Shown here: piece after piece, positions 17,327-26,324 of the stretch
Position numbering within the stretch: position 1 is the stretch's first letter
Layout: the number at the start of each line of letters is the position of its first letter
Origin: MRBY01 sp943371005
GTDB taxonomy: Bacteria; Cyanobacteriota; Cyanobacteriia; Cyanobacteriales; MRBY01
Assembly (NCBI GenBank): GCA_943371005.1
Contig: CALRTB020000004.1
Coordinates: 205,795 to 269,794 of the forward strand
Length of the DNA stretch: 64,000 nt
Direction of reading: 5' to 3'
The notes under the pieces: generated by a model
What the model was told of the DNA's origin: nothing
Databases searched by the model: none
Seen by the model: the letters and a program-made list of their open reading frames with translations, nothing else
Made by a program: the position numbers and the translations under genes

Positions 17327-18943
17327 ATGGTTTCTCCCCAAAACCCAGTTCAGATCTATGACACCACCCTCCGCGATGGTTGTCAGCGGGAAGGTCTTGC
17401 CCTCTCCCTCGAAGATAAAGTCCGCATCGCCCAGCACCTCGACCGCCTCGGCATTCCTTTTATTGAAGGGGGCTGGCCAGGGGCGAATCCAAAGGATGAA
17501 CAATTTTTTCTACATCTCCGGGAATACCCACTCCAGCAAGCTAAAATTGTCGCCTTTTGTTCAACACGACGCCCCCATTCTGCCGTCGAAACCGATCCTT
17601 TACTCCAATCGTCCCTCCGGGCCCAAACTCACTGGATTACCTTATTTGGGAAATCTTGGGATCTCCATGTCACCCTCGGTTTAGGCACCACCTTGGCGGA
17701 AAATTGCGCGATGATTCGGGAGAGTATCGCCTATCTAAAATCCCAAAATCGACGGGTAATTTATGATGCGGAACATTGGTTTGATGGCTATCAACAAAAC
17801 CCTGAATATGCCCTCAAAACCCTTGAAGCAGCGATCCAAGGGGGAGCCGAATATTTAGTTTTGTGTGACACCAACGGCGGTACATTGCCCCAAGGGATTA
17901 CGACTAGTTTCCAGGATATTCAACGGGCATTTCCGGATCTCCAGATTCCCCTCGGCATCCACACCCACAATGATTCGGGGATGGCTGTGGCTAATGCAGT
18001 GATGGCAGTACAGGCCGGGGCCACCATGGTACAGGGCACTGTCAATGGCTACGGAGAACGGTGTGGCAATGCCAATTTATGTACGTTGATTCCCACCTTG
18101 CAACTGAAATTAAATCAGCCCTGTTTAGCTCCGGAAAAACTACAACAACTCACCGGTACGAGCCGCTTAATCAGTGAAATTGTTAATTTGGCCCCTGATG
18201 ACCATGCGCCCTATGTGGGTCGTTCGGCCTTTGCCCATAAGGGAGGAATTCATGTGTCGGCGGTACAAAAAAATGCCCTCACCTATGAACATATTGACCC
18301 GCAAACGGTAGGTAATGAGCGGCGGATTGTGGTGTCGGAACAGGCGGGCTTAAGCAATATTTTAGCCAAGGCGAAAAGCTTCGGTATTGCGTTGGAGAAA
18401 ACGGATCTGGCCAGTCGAATGATCTTGCAAAAATTAAAGGATTTGGAGCATGAGGGGTATCAATTTGAAGCGGCGGAGGCGAGTTTTCAGTTATTAATTC
18501 GCTCGGCCTTGGGGCATCGGCAGGAATTTTTTAAACTGCGGGGGTTCCATGTGAATTGTGATGTGGGAGAAACCCAAAGTACGGCGATCGCCACGATCAA
18601 GTTAGAGGTGAATGGAAAAAATTTGCTCGAAGCAGCGGAGGGCAATGGCCCCGTTTCGGCATTGGATCAGGCCCTGCGGAAAGTGTTGACGAAATTTTAC
18701 CCAGAGATTGCCGAGTTCCAGCTAACGGATTACAAGGTACGGATTTTGGATGGGGCAGCAGGCACCGGCGCGAAAACGAGGGTTTTGGTGGAATCGAGCG
18801 ATGGCTTAGAACGGTGGACAACGGTAGGCGTCTCAGCCAATATCCTTGAGGCCTCCTATCGCGCCGTGGTCGAGGGCATTGAGTATGGTTTGTTGCGGCG
18901 ATCGCCTTATCCGTCTGTGCCTTTACCTGTGGCAACTCCATAA
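17327..18943 (+). CDS. cimA: (R)-citramalate synthase
   Basis: Condenses pyruvate and acetyl-CoA to citramalate, opening the threonine-independent route to isoleucine. The 538-residue protein belongs to the isopropylmalate/homocitrate synthase superfamily: YDTTLRDGCQREG with catalytic Arg/Asp near the start, GIHTHNDSGMAVAN as the metal-binding HxH region, NGYGERCGNANL, and a C-terminal LeuA-type regulatory domain. FIEGGWPGANPKD is characteristic of the CimA branch rather than LeuA. ATG 17327 is chosen because upstream in-frame starts (TTG, GTG) add unrelated sequence. Confidence 0.87.
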   Translation: MVSPQNPVQIYDTTLRDGCQREGLALSLEDKVRIAQHLDRLGIPFIEGGWPGANPKDEQFFLHLREYPLQQAKIVAFCSTRRPHSAVETDPLLQSSLRAQTHWITLFGKSWDLHVTLGLGTTLAENCAMIRESIAYLKSQNRRVIYDAEHWFDGYQQNPEYALKTLEAAIQGGAEYLVLCDTNGGTLPQGITTSFQDIQRAFPDLQIPLGIHTHNDSGMAVANAVMAVQAGATMVQGTVNGYGERCGNANLCTLIPTLQLKLNQPCLAPEKLQQLTGTSRLISEIVNLAPDDHAPYVGRSAFAHKGGIHVSAVQKNALTYEHIDPQTVGNERRIVVSEQAGLSNILAKAKSFGIALEKTDLASRMILQKLKDLEHEGYQFEAAEASFQLLIRSALGHRQEFFKLRGFHVNCDVGETQSTAIATIKLEVNGKNLLEAAEGNGPVSALDQALRKVLTKFYPEIAEFQLTDYKVRILDGAAGTGAKTRVLVESSDGLERWTTVGVSANILEASYRAVVEGIEYGLLRRSPYPSVPLPVATP

Positions 18944-18947
18944 CCCT

Positions 18948-18974
18948 AAGTCTATAGGAGCAGCATAGACTTTT
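18948..18974 (+). terminator. Intrinsic terminator of cimA
   Basis: AAGTCTAT (18948-18955) pairs perfectly with ATAGACTT (18965-18972), followed by T residues, five bases after the cimA stop. Confidence 0.75.
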
Positions 18975-19285
18975 CGACCAATCTTTTGATGCAGGAAATT
19001 TGACATTTGCAGGCGATCGCCGCCCCTCCTTTTTTGATCTGAGCTAGTATGGTTTGCAAGTCAAAATACCTAGAAGATTTTGGGTATCAGCGTGTTTCAT
19101 TGCCGTCTCTTGTTCTAGTTGCCGGACTAACTCAACTCAGATTTTTAGTCTATTTTCTGGTTCTGGTGTGTATCTACTACAACCCAAACCGCAGAGGCCC
19201 CCTCCTTAGAAAATTAGTGATTTAAAAAGTTGCTAAAGGTTCAATATTCCTGGGGATTGGGTCGCATCCTCTCCACTCAATTTTC
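18975..19285. other. Intergenic region before the alternative oxidase operon
   Basis: About 310 bases without a credible reading frame. It holds one HIP1 octamer near 19014-19021 and should contain the promoter of the respiratory operon, but no convincing -35/-10 pair stands out. Confidence 0.5.
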
Positions 19286-19786
19286 ATGTTTGATAATCTT
19301 CTTCCCCCCCTCAACGAGCATAATCTCCCCTATCCCGATACGATTCACCCGATTGTGGTGCATTTCGTGATTGCGATGGTGTTGTTTGCCTTTTTCTGTG
19401 ATGTAGTGGGCTATTTCAGCCGTAAGCCAAAATTTTATGAGGTGAGCTGGTGGAATATGTTCGTCGCCACGGTCTCGATTTTTATTGCCATTATCTTCGG
19501 GCAAATCGAAGCGGGTTTGGCGATCGCCTACGATGCCGTCGAACCTGTGCTAAATCTCCACACAATTATTGGTTGGTCACTGTCGGGGATTATCGCGGCA
19601 TTGACCGGTTGGCGCTACGTCATTCGTGCTAAAAACCCGGAAACCTTGCCAATGTCTTATCTGGGCATGGGGGTAATTTTGACCGGGATTGTTTTTTTTC
19701 AGGTGTATCTCGGCGACAAACTGGTGTGGGTCTATGGACTCCACACGACAGAAATTGTCCAGGCAGCGAAAGAGGGACTTTTATAA
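19286..19786 (+). CDS. DUF2231-type membrane protein (first of two)
   Basis: A 166-residue protein with four predicted membrane helices. The HPIVVHFVIAMVLFAFFCDV stretch near the start (an HPxxVHF motif) is characteristic of DUF2231, whose histidines may bind haem or metal; a further conserved-looking histidine is in LHTIIGWSLSG. It is the first gene of the oxidase operon, 3 bases before a paralogue. The function is unknown; the context suggests assembly of, or electron transfer to, the oxidase. Confidence 0.75.
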   Translation: MFDNLLPPLNEHNLPYPDTIHPIVVHFVIAMVLFAFFCDVVGYFSRKPKFYEVSWWNMFVATVSIFIAIIFGQIEAGLAIAYDAVEPVLNLHTIIGWSLSGIIAALTGWRYVIRAKNPETLPMSYLGMGVILTGIVFFQVYLGDKLVWVYGLHTTEIVQAAKEGLL

Positions 19787-19789
19787 GCG

Positions 19790-20389
19790 ATGTATTCTGA
19801 TCTGCTCAATCAACTGAATCTAGGCGCAAACGGTTTACCCTATAGCATTCCCATCCACCCGAATCTGGTGCATTTAACTCTGGGGCTGTTCATCATTGGC
19901 ATTGCTTTCGATATTGTCGGGGTATTCTTTACCTTTGAGCGTCCCATTTTTAAATATTTGGCGATCCCAGCGACCCGCTCTAATTTCTTTGATGTGGGCT
20001 GGTACAACATGGTGGCGGCGTCGATTATCACCTTCTTTACGGTGACAGCAGGCTTCTACGAAATGTTGTTGATGGATGCCCCGTCCGATGTGAAAAGCGC
20101 CTGGAATTTTAATGCCATTGACACGATGATCTGGCACGGGATCGGTGGCGTTTTGTTGCTGGCGCTCATCGTGGGCATGACGGTTTGGCGAGGATTTCAG
20201 CGTTATGTGTGGCGCAGCGATCGCAGTCGGCAGGTGCAATGGTGGTACCTGTTGGCGGGACTGGTGATTATGTTTGTGATGTATGTCCACGGCACCCTGG
20301 GCGCACAGTTAGCGGCGGAATTTGGCGCCCACAATACAGCGGGTCATCTACTCCGGCTCGGTGAAGATCCCAATGTGTTGTTGCGGTAA
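19790..20389 (+). CDS. DUF2231-type membrane protein (second of two)
   Basis: A 199-residue paralogue of the preceding gene with four membrane helices. It repeats the HPNLVHLTLGLFIIGIAFDI start and has MIWHGIGGVLLLALIVG and a His in VHGTLGAQ. It lies 18 bases before the subunit II gene on the same strand, so it is almost certainly co-transcribed with the oxidase. Confidence 0.75.
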   Translation: MYSDLLNQLNLGANGLPYSIPIHPNLVHLTLGLFIIGIAFDIVGVFFTFERPIFKYLAIPATRSNFFDVGWYNMVAASIITFFTVTAGFYEMLLMDAPSDVKSAWNFNAIDTMIWHGIGGVLLLALIVGMTVWRGFQRYVWRSDRSRQVQWWYLLAGLVIMFVMYVHGTLGAQLAAEFGAHNTAGHLLRLGEDPNVLLR

Positions 20390-20407
20390 GGGGGAAAAAA
20401 TTAGGCT

Positions 20408-21301
20408 ATGAAATTAAAAACGGTTCTCTCACTGACGGCGATCGCCCTAATTTTAGGGATATTTAGCTACAACGTTGGGCAATGGTCTTACAGTTGGTTG
20501 CCGCCCCAGGCTTCCGTAGAATCGCAATTGGTGGATCGGCTGTTTAGCATCATGGTGGCGATTGGCACATTTATCCTGTTTGGGGTAGGTGGCACCATGA
20601 CCTACTCGATCCTCTTCCACCGGGCAGGAAGGTACGACACCAGTGATGGCCCCCCCATCGAAGGAAATATCAAACTCGAAATCATCTGGACAACGATCCC
20701 CTTCCTGATCGTGATTTATTTAGCGTATTTCAGTTACCAGACCTACCACGAGATGAATATTCAAGCTCCTGGTCACGTCCATCAGGCAGCCCTCGTGAAA
20801 AATGTCGCCAGCGGGATGACCACCATGGATATGCCCGTGACAAATGTGGAAGTGACGGCAAAGCAATGGGCCTGGATTTTTCATTATCCCGAAAAAAATG
20901 TCACCAGCACCGAACTCCATCTCCCGGTGAATCAACGCGCTCACTTTATTCTGCGATCGCCCGATGTGATCCATGGCTTTTTTATTCCCGCCTTCCGGGT
21001 GAAGCAGGACGTGATCCCCTTTGAAGATACCGACTTTGAATTTACGCCGATCCAGGAAGGACAATACCGGATTCGTGATTCCCAATTTAGCGGCACCTAT
21101 TTCGCAGCGATGCAAGCTGATGTCGTGGTGGAATCCCAGGAAGACTACCAAACCTGGTTAAACCAAGCGGCCCGCCAAACGCCGACTCCAGCACCCAACC
21201 AAGCCGCCAGTGAATACGCCCGCCGTCAACAGAAAGAAGACCGCGCCGCCTGGAAAACTGTCCCCCCTGCGCCGCCACCTGTGGTGAATTACCATCCCTA
21301 A
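20408..21301 (+). CDS. ctaC: Terminal oxidase subunit II lacking CuA (ARTO type)
   Basis: A 297-residue haem-copper oxidase subunit II: two N-terminal membrane helices after a signal-anchor, the AKQWAWIFHYP stretch (151-161), and a periplasmic/lumenal cupredoxin domain. Aligning the CuA loop by eye, the two cysteines are Asp224 and Ser228, the second histidine is Phe232 and the bridging glutamate is Gln226; His189 and Met235 remain. CuA cannot form, so direct oxidation of cytochrome c is unlikely. This matches the cyanobacterial alternative respiratory terminal oxidase (ctaCII). The C-terminus is Pro-rich. Confidence 0.9.
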   Translation: MKLKTVLSLTAIALILGIFSYNVGQWSYSWLPPQASVESQLVDRLFSIMVAIGTFILFGVGGTMTYSILFHRAGRYDTSDGPPIEGNIKLEIIWTTIPFLIVIYLAYFSYQTYHEMNIQAPGHVHQAALVKNVASGMTTMDMPVTNVEVTAKQWAWIFHYPEKNVTSTELHLPVNQRAHFILRSPDVIHGFFIPAFRVKQDVIPFEDTDFEFTPIQEGQYRIRDSQFSGTYFAAMQADVVVESQEDYQTWLNQAARQTPTPAPNQAASEYARRQQKEDRAAWKTVPPAPPPVVNYHP

Positions 21302-21347
21302 GTTTTTGTTATTCGTCCTCTGAATTTTTTTGTAAGCCCTCAGAACC

Positions 21348-23003
21348 ATGACCCAAGCTCCCCCAGAAGCCCTAAGCAACGAGGGACATCCCCTCACCAA
21401 CCTGCCTAACTGGCGTACTTTTTTTTCCTTTAGTACTGACCATAAAGTCATTGGGCTGCAATACATTGTCACGTCTTTTTTCTTTTTCCTCGTCGCCGGA
21501 ATTTTCGCGATGATTATGCGGGGAGAACTGATTACCCCAGAGCCTGATCTCGTGGATCGCACCGTTTACAATGCCCTCTTCACCATGCACGGCAGCATCA
21601 TGCTGTTTGGCTGGACATTTCCGGTGCTGGCGGGTTTCGCGAATTATCTGGTTCCCCTGATGATCGGGGCGCAGGATATGGCTTTTCCAAGATTGAATGC
21701 GATCGCCTTTTGGATGGTGCCGGTGTTTGGCTCACTGTTAATCCTCAGTTTCCTTGCCCCTGGCGGCCCGGCTCAATCAGGGTGGTGGTCTTATCCCCCG
21801 GTGAGTATCCAGAATCCGGCGGGAGTGTTGCTCAATGGTGAATTTCTCTGGTTGGTGTCCGTAGCGCTGTCGGGAATTTCCTCGATCCTGGGGGCGGTGA
21901 ACATTGTCACCACCATTGTGCGGATGCGTTGTCCGGGGATGGGCTGGTTTAAAACACCAGCATTTGTCTGGACGGTGCTGGCGGCTCAGATTATTCAATT
22001 GTTTGGCTTGCCTGCCCTGACCGCTGGGGCGGTAATGTTACTGTTTGATCTCACCGTGGGCACGACTTTTTTCGATGCATCCCAGGGGGGGAGTCCGGTT
22101 CTATACCAGCACTTTTTCTGGTTTTATTCCCACCCGGCAGTGTATGTGATGGTGTTGCCCGTTTTTGGCTTTTTCTCGGAACTGTTTCCCGTTTATGCCC
22201 GTAAGCCCTTGTTTGGCTACAAGGTGGTCGTCGTTTCTTCAATGATCATCGTTGCCCTCAGCGGCGTGGTCTGGGTGCACCACATGTTTGCGAGTGGGAC
22301 GCCTCCGTGGATGCGGATGTTGTTTATGTTCTCGACGATGCTGATCTCTGTGCCGACGGGGATTAAGGTTTTTGCCTGGGTGGCGACCCTCTGGGGTGGG
22401 AAGTTGCGCCTGGATACGCCGATGCTCTTTGCGATGGGGGGTCTAATTAACTTCGTTTTTGCAGGGATCACGGGGATTATGTTGGCATCGGTTCCGGTGG
22501 ATATCCATGTGAACAATACCTATTTTGTGGTGGGGCATTTTCACTATGTGATCTACGGGGCGATCGTGTTTGGGATCTATGGGGCGGTGTACCACTGGTT
22601 CCCGAAAATGACGGGCAAGATGTATTACGAAGGTTTAGGGAAGCTCCACTTTTGGCTAACAATGATCGGCACGACGTTAAATTTTCTGCCAATGCACCCA
22701 GTGGGGTTAATGGGGATGCCCCGTCGAGTAGCTTCCTATGACCCGGAGTTTGCCTTTTGGAATGTGATCGCAAGCATTGGTGGTTTTATCCTCGGGATGT
22801 CTACGATTCCGTTTCTCCTGAATATGATCGCGTCCTGGATCAACGGCGATCGCGCTCCGAGTAATCCTTGGCGGGCGATCGGGTTGGAATGGCTGGTGCC
22901 TTCTCCCCCGGAACATGAGAATTTCGAGGAGTTGCCCATCGTCATCGCGGAACCCTATGGCTACGGGAAATCGGAGCACCTCACAGAAAATCTGGGGGGT
23001 TAG
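21348..23003 (+). CDS. ctaD: Terminal oxidase subunit I, haem-copper A2 type
   Basis: The catalytic subunit, 551 residues, about 12 helices. Seen: His81 (MHGSIMLFGW, low-spin haem ligand), His262 and Tyr266 (SHPAVY, the CuB/cross-link pair), His310-His311 (CuB), Lys339 (TGIKVF, K-channel) and HFHYV (haem ligands). The D-channel glutamate of the usual GHPEVY is replaced by Ala264, with Tyr260-Ser261 just before the histidine, the hallmark of A2-type oxidases. It reduces O2 to water and pumps protons. It follows subunit II and precedes subunit III. Confidence 0.95.
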   Translation: MTQAPPEALSNEGHPLTNLPNWRTFFSFSTDHKVIGLQYIVTSFFFFLVAGIFAMIMRGELITPEPDLVDRTVYNALFTMHGSIMLFGWTFPVLAGFANYLVPLMIGAQDMAFPRLNAIAFWMVPVFGSLLILSFLAPGGPAQSGWWSYPPVSIQNPAGVLLNGEFLWLVSVALSGISSILGAVNIVTTIVRMRCPGMGWFKTPAFVWTVLAAQIIQLFGLPALTAGAVMLLFDLTVGTTFFDASQGGSPVLYQHFFWFYSHPAVYVMVLPVFGFFSELFPVYARKPLFGYKVVVVSSMIIVALSGVVWVHHMFASGTPPWMRMLFMFSTMLISVPTGIKVFAWVATLWGGKLRLDTPMLFAMGGLINFVFAGITGIMLASVPVDIHVNNTYFVVGHFHYVIYGAIVFGIYGAVYHWFPKMTGKMYYEGLGKLHFWLTMIGTTLNFLPMHPVGLMGMPRRVASYDPEFAFWNVIASIGGFILGMSTIPFLLNMIASWINGDRAPSNPWRAIGLEWLVPSPPEHENFEELPIVIAEPYGYGKSEHLTENLGG

Positions 23004-23062
23004 GCCCGATTTACTGACTATTTTTTAACGTTAAATTGTTATCAATTTCCGAAATTATCCCT

Positions 23063-23656
23063 ATGACTGCCATTAATGAAACCCCAGTATCGGCAAATAG
23101 CCATGGACATGAAGAAGAGGATCATCGTCTGTTTGGGTTTATTGTCTTTTTGCTCTCAGAAAGTGTGATTTTTATCAGCTTTTTTGTGGGTTACATCGTC
23201 TATAAACTTTCGGCAACGGATTGGTTACCCCCTGGGGTAGAGGGTTTGGAAATTCATGATCCGGCGATGAATACGGTGGTGCTGGTTTCTAGTAGCGGGG
23301 TGATTTATTTGGCGGAACGTTTTTTGCACAAAGAAAATCTTTGGGGGTTTCGGTTTTTCTGGCTACTAACAATGGCAATGGGGAGCTATTTTCTCTATGG
23401 TCAGGCGGTGGAATGGCAGAGTTTGGAATTTGGGTTTACGTCGGGGGTCTATGGGGGGATTTTCTATCTTCTGACGGGATTCCATGGACTGCACGTCCTG
23501 ACAGGGGTATTACTGCAAGGGGTGATGTTGGGGCGTTCTTTTCTGCCGAATAATTACGCGGGCGGACAGTATGGCGTGGAGGCAACGTCCTGGTTTTGGC
23601 ACTTTGTGGACGTGATTTGGATTGTTTTGTTTGGACTGATTTATCTCTGGCAGTAG
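23063..23656 (+). CDS. ctaE: Terminal oxidase subunit III
   Basis: A 197-residue membrane protein with five helices, typical of the short cyanobacterial subunit III. LTGFHGLHVLTGVLLQGVML and the C-terminal SWFWHFVDVIWIVLFGLIYL are family signatures. The start is ATG 23063 (MTAINETPVS) rather than an upstream TTG. It completes the ctaC-ctaD-ctaE set, with a GMC oxidoreductase after a 98-base gap. Confidence 0.93.
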   Translation: MTAINETPVSANSHGHEEEDHRLFGFIVFLLSESVIFISFFVGYIVYKLSATDWLPPGVEGLEIHDPAMNTVVLVSSSGVIYLAERFLHKENLWGFRFFWLLTMAMGSYFLYGQAVEWQSLEFGFTSGVYGGIFYLLTGFHGLHVLTGVLLQGVMLGRSFLPNNYAGGQYGVEATSWFWHFVDVIWIVLFGLIYLWQ

Positions 23657-23754
23657 TTGATGTAAATAATTCGGAAAATTATGGGGGCGATCGCCGATTT
23701 TTCTTGTAATCTTCTCTCCCGACAAAAATTTATAGACAGAGTGGTGTGTAAGTA

Positions 23755-25245
23755 ATGATTATTGATGACCAAATTTATGACGTAATCGTGGTTGGGACAG
23801 GGGCTGGTGGTGGCACGATCGCCCGGAAACTAGCGGATGCAGGTAAAAAAGTCTTGGTGTTAGAGCAGGGAGAATTTTCCGAGAAAGAAAGCTCTGAATT
23901 GACGGAAGTAGAGGTTTTCAAAAAAGAGCAATACCACGCCCCAGAACAGTGGTACGACCAGCACAGTGAGCCCTTCCATCCCCAAACCAGTTATTGCGTT
24001 GGGGGCAACACAAAAATCTATAGCGGGGTGTTGATGCGGCTCCGGGAAAAGGATTTTGAGGCGGTCGAACATAAGGATGGCATTTCTCCGGAGTGGGGGC
24101 TAAAGTACGATGATTTTGAACCCTATTACACCGAAGCAGAAAAACTCTACCAGGTGCATGGGCAGGTCGGTGATGATGCGACGGAACCCCGCCGGAGTGG
24201 AGATTATGATTTTCCTCCCGTCGAACGGTTGCCCCAACTGGACGCAATTCATGAACGTTTTCAAGACTATGGCTTACACCCGAATCATCTCCCCATCGGC
24301 ATTGGCCAGGAGGGACGCACGGACTCGGAAGATACGGGGATTAGTCCTGCGATCCGGGCGGGCGATCGCCTCACTTTAAAAACGGGAGCAAAGGTCACCT
24401 CCATCCACACCGATCCCTCCGGCAAAATCGTGAAAGGAGTACAGGCAGTAATCCAAAACCAAGCCTTTTTATTTGCAGCGGATATTGTGGTGCTCGCCTG
24501 TGGGGCGATTAATTCAGCCGTCTTACTTCTCAAATCGGCCAACGCCAAACACGAAAATGGTTTGGGGAACAGCTCCGGGCTAGTCGGTCGCAATCTCATG
24601 AAGCAACTAATGACCGTCATCGTCGAGCAGGAACCCACCCTTAGAGATGGGCTTTTCCAGCGATCGCTCTATGTGAATGATTTTTATTGGGGGGACAAAG
24701 ATTTTCCTTATCCCATGGGACATGTGCAGGATTCCGGTGGCATTTTACAGGATGTCATTTTCTCTGAATCGCCCCCTTTAATATCCGTGGCGGCGAAGTT
24801 TTTACCGAAATTTGGGCTGAAGCAATTGGCGACGCGCTCCCTCGGCTGGTGGTTGCAAACGGAGGATTTACCGAATCCGGAAAATCGCGTCTGGCTCAAA
24901 AATAATAAGATCCACCTCAGCTATACCGAAAATAATCTCGAAGCCCACGATCGCCTGTTATACCGTTGGCAACAAATTCTCAAGGCAGTGGATCAAGAAT
25001 TTAAAGGCACCCATCCCTACGCCCGGATGCCCATTTCCGTCGTCGCCCACCAATGTGGCACTTGTCGCTTTGGTACAGATCCCACGGCATCGGTTCTCAA
25101 CTTGGATTGTCGGCTCCATGACCTCGAAAATCTCTATGTGGTAGACAGTAGTTTTTTCCCGTCCAGTAGCGCCACTAGCCCGATGTTGACCGTCATTGCC
25201 AATGCCCTCCGGGTCGGCGATCGCCTGTTAGAAATCCTTAAATAA
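23755..25245 (+). CDS. GMC-family FAD oxidoreductase
   Basis: A 496-residue glucose-methanol-choline family protein. The FAD-binding VVGTGAGGGT (12-21) and LVLEQG are present, as are the C-terminal HQCGTCRFG with the likely catalytic histidine and DSSFFPSSSATSPMLT. In most relatives the last motif has Asn-Pro as the second catalytic residue; here Ser475 takes the Asn place. There is no signal peptide. Its place at the end of the oxidase operon suggests that it passes electrons from an unknown alcohol or aldehyde donor toward the quinone pool or the oxidase; this is inference. It converges with the pentapeptide gene with one base between stops. Confidence 0.88.
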   Translation: MIIDDQIYDVIVVGTGAGGGTIARKLADAGKKVLVLEQGEFSEKESSELTEVEVFKKEQYHAPEQWYDQHSEPFHPQTSYCVGGNTKIYSGVLMRLREKDFEAVEHKDGISPEWGLKYDDFEPYYTEAEKLYQVHGQVGDDATEPRRSGDYDFPPVERLPQLDAIHERFQDYGLHPNHLPIGIGQEGRTDSEDTGISPAIRAGDRLTLKTGAKVTSIHTDPSGKIVKGVQAVIQNQAFLFAADIVVLACGAINSAVLLLKSANAKHENGLGNSSGLVGRNLMKQLMTVIVEQEPTLRDGLFQRSLYVNDFYWGDKDFPYPMGHVQDSGGILQDVIFSESPPLISVAAKFLPKFGLKQLATRSLGWWLQTEDLPNPENRVWLKNNKIHLSYTENNLEAHDRLLYRWQQILKAVDQEFKGTHPYARMPISVVAHQCGTCRFGTDPTASVLNLDCRLHDLENLYVVDSSFFPSSSATSPMLTVIANALRVGDRLLEILK

Positions 25246-25246
25246 T

Positions 25247-26107
25247 CTAGTCCCACCGATGTTGCCGCGCCTCTTCGACGATCCCCTGGGCTTCTTCGAG
25301 GGAAATATCGTAGCGATCGCTCAATAATCGAGGCAGGCGACGACAGTCACGGTTGGGATTCATCTTTGGTTGCTGGGCATAGGTGGGTAGAGCAACATTG
25401 CAGAGAAAAGGCGAAGGTTCTGCCTTGAGTTGAATGGGTTCAAGGTTGAGCACTTCCCGTGAATTGACAAAAAAGAGCAGAGCCCCGCTGAGATTGGCTT
25501 CGCTGAGGTTCGCATCACTCAGGAGGGTACAGTTAAGGTCGGCATCACTGAGATTGGCATATCTAAGGTCAGCGCTGCTGAGGTTGGCATATCTAAGGTT
25601 CGCACCACTGAGATTGGCATACTGGAGCACTGCACCGCTGAGGTTGGCACCGTTGAGGTTGGCGCCGTTGAGGTTAGCCCCGTTAAAGTTCGCACTGCTG
25701 AGATTGGCACCACTAAAGTTGGCATTGATCAGGCTCGCCCCGGAAAAATCCTTGCCATTGAGGTCAGCACCACAGAAATTAGCATCATTGAGATCAGCAC
25801 CACAGAAGTCAGTTGTCTCTGTATTTTTATTCTTATTATTCGTTCTGCGGATGCTGAATAGTAGCAAAATGCCACCAGCAATCGCGGCGATCGCCCTCAG
25901 GTCGCTAGCTAAAATTTCGCGATGGGGATCAACTAGGGTGACGCTTCCATGCTGGGATGGGCGAGGATACTCTGCCTGCTGTCTTTGACCAGGGAGAAAC
26001 CATAGCCAGCACATCATCCAGAGCACAACTGGTGTGGCGATCGCCCCAATTGCCCACCCTTTCTTGATTTGTTTCTTTGGCTGCCATGGCTTAAATCGCT
26101 TGCGCAT
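25247..26107 (-). CDS. Membrane-anchored pentapeptide-repeat protein
   Basis: 286 residues from ATG 26107, chosen because GGGAG lies 8 bases upstream; the frame is open further but with unlike sequence. After a basic head come a membrane helix (about 18-39) and a second hydrophobic stretch (about 70-86), so both ends are probably cytoplasmic. Residues about 101-212 are tandem A(N/D)LxX pentapeptides (GANLNGANLNGANLSGAV and similar), which fold into a right-handed beta-helix. The C-terminal 50 residues end in a helical DISLEEAQGIVEEARQHRW unit. The function is unknown. Confidence 0.8.
   Translation of the reverse strand: MRKRFKPWQPKKQIKKGWAIGAIATPVVLWMMCWLWFLPGQRQQAEYPRPSQHGSVTLVDPHREILASDLRAIAAIAGGILLLFSIRRTNNKNKNTETTDFCGADLNDANFCGADLNGKDFSGASLINANFSGANLSSANFNGANLNGANLNGANLSGAVLQYANLSGANLRYANLSSADLRYANLSDADLNCTLLSDANLSEANLSGALLFFVNSREVLNLEPIQLKAEPSPFLCNVALPTYAQQPKMNPNRDCRRLPRLLSDRYDISLEEAQGIVEEARQHRWD
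25472..25807 (-). repeat. 15-base periodic coding repeats (pentapeptide units)
   Basis: The segment encoding residues about 101-212 of the membrane-anchored pentapeptide protein is built of repeated 15-base units encoding five residues each, with AACCTCAACGGCGCC-like units best conserved near 25650. It looks repetitive at DNA level but is coding. Confidence 0.8.
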
Positions 26108-26324
26108 TCTTGAGACTCCCTTAATACTGATCCCATTATTGCGTCCTCGATTTGGCAACACTCTAATCTTTATGCAGGCTTCAGGATCCCAGGGAATGAC
26201 CATGGGGTAATTGACGCCACAATTTCCACAGCCCCCAGGAATCGGGTGTTGCGAATATAGTGCACTGATCAAAATCAGTCTTGTCGTTTTTGGGAACTCG
26301 AATTTTTAGTAAGTGCTGGAAGTT

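Noticed and set aside
25472..25807. Regularly spaced DNA repeats that could suggest a CRISPR array
   Set aside because: The period is 15 bases with no spacers, and translation gives pentapeptide repeats in a long open frame.
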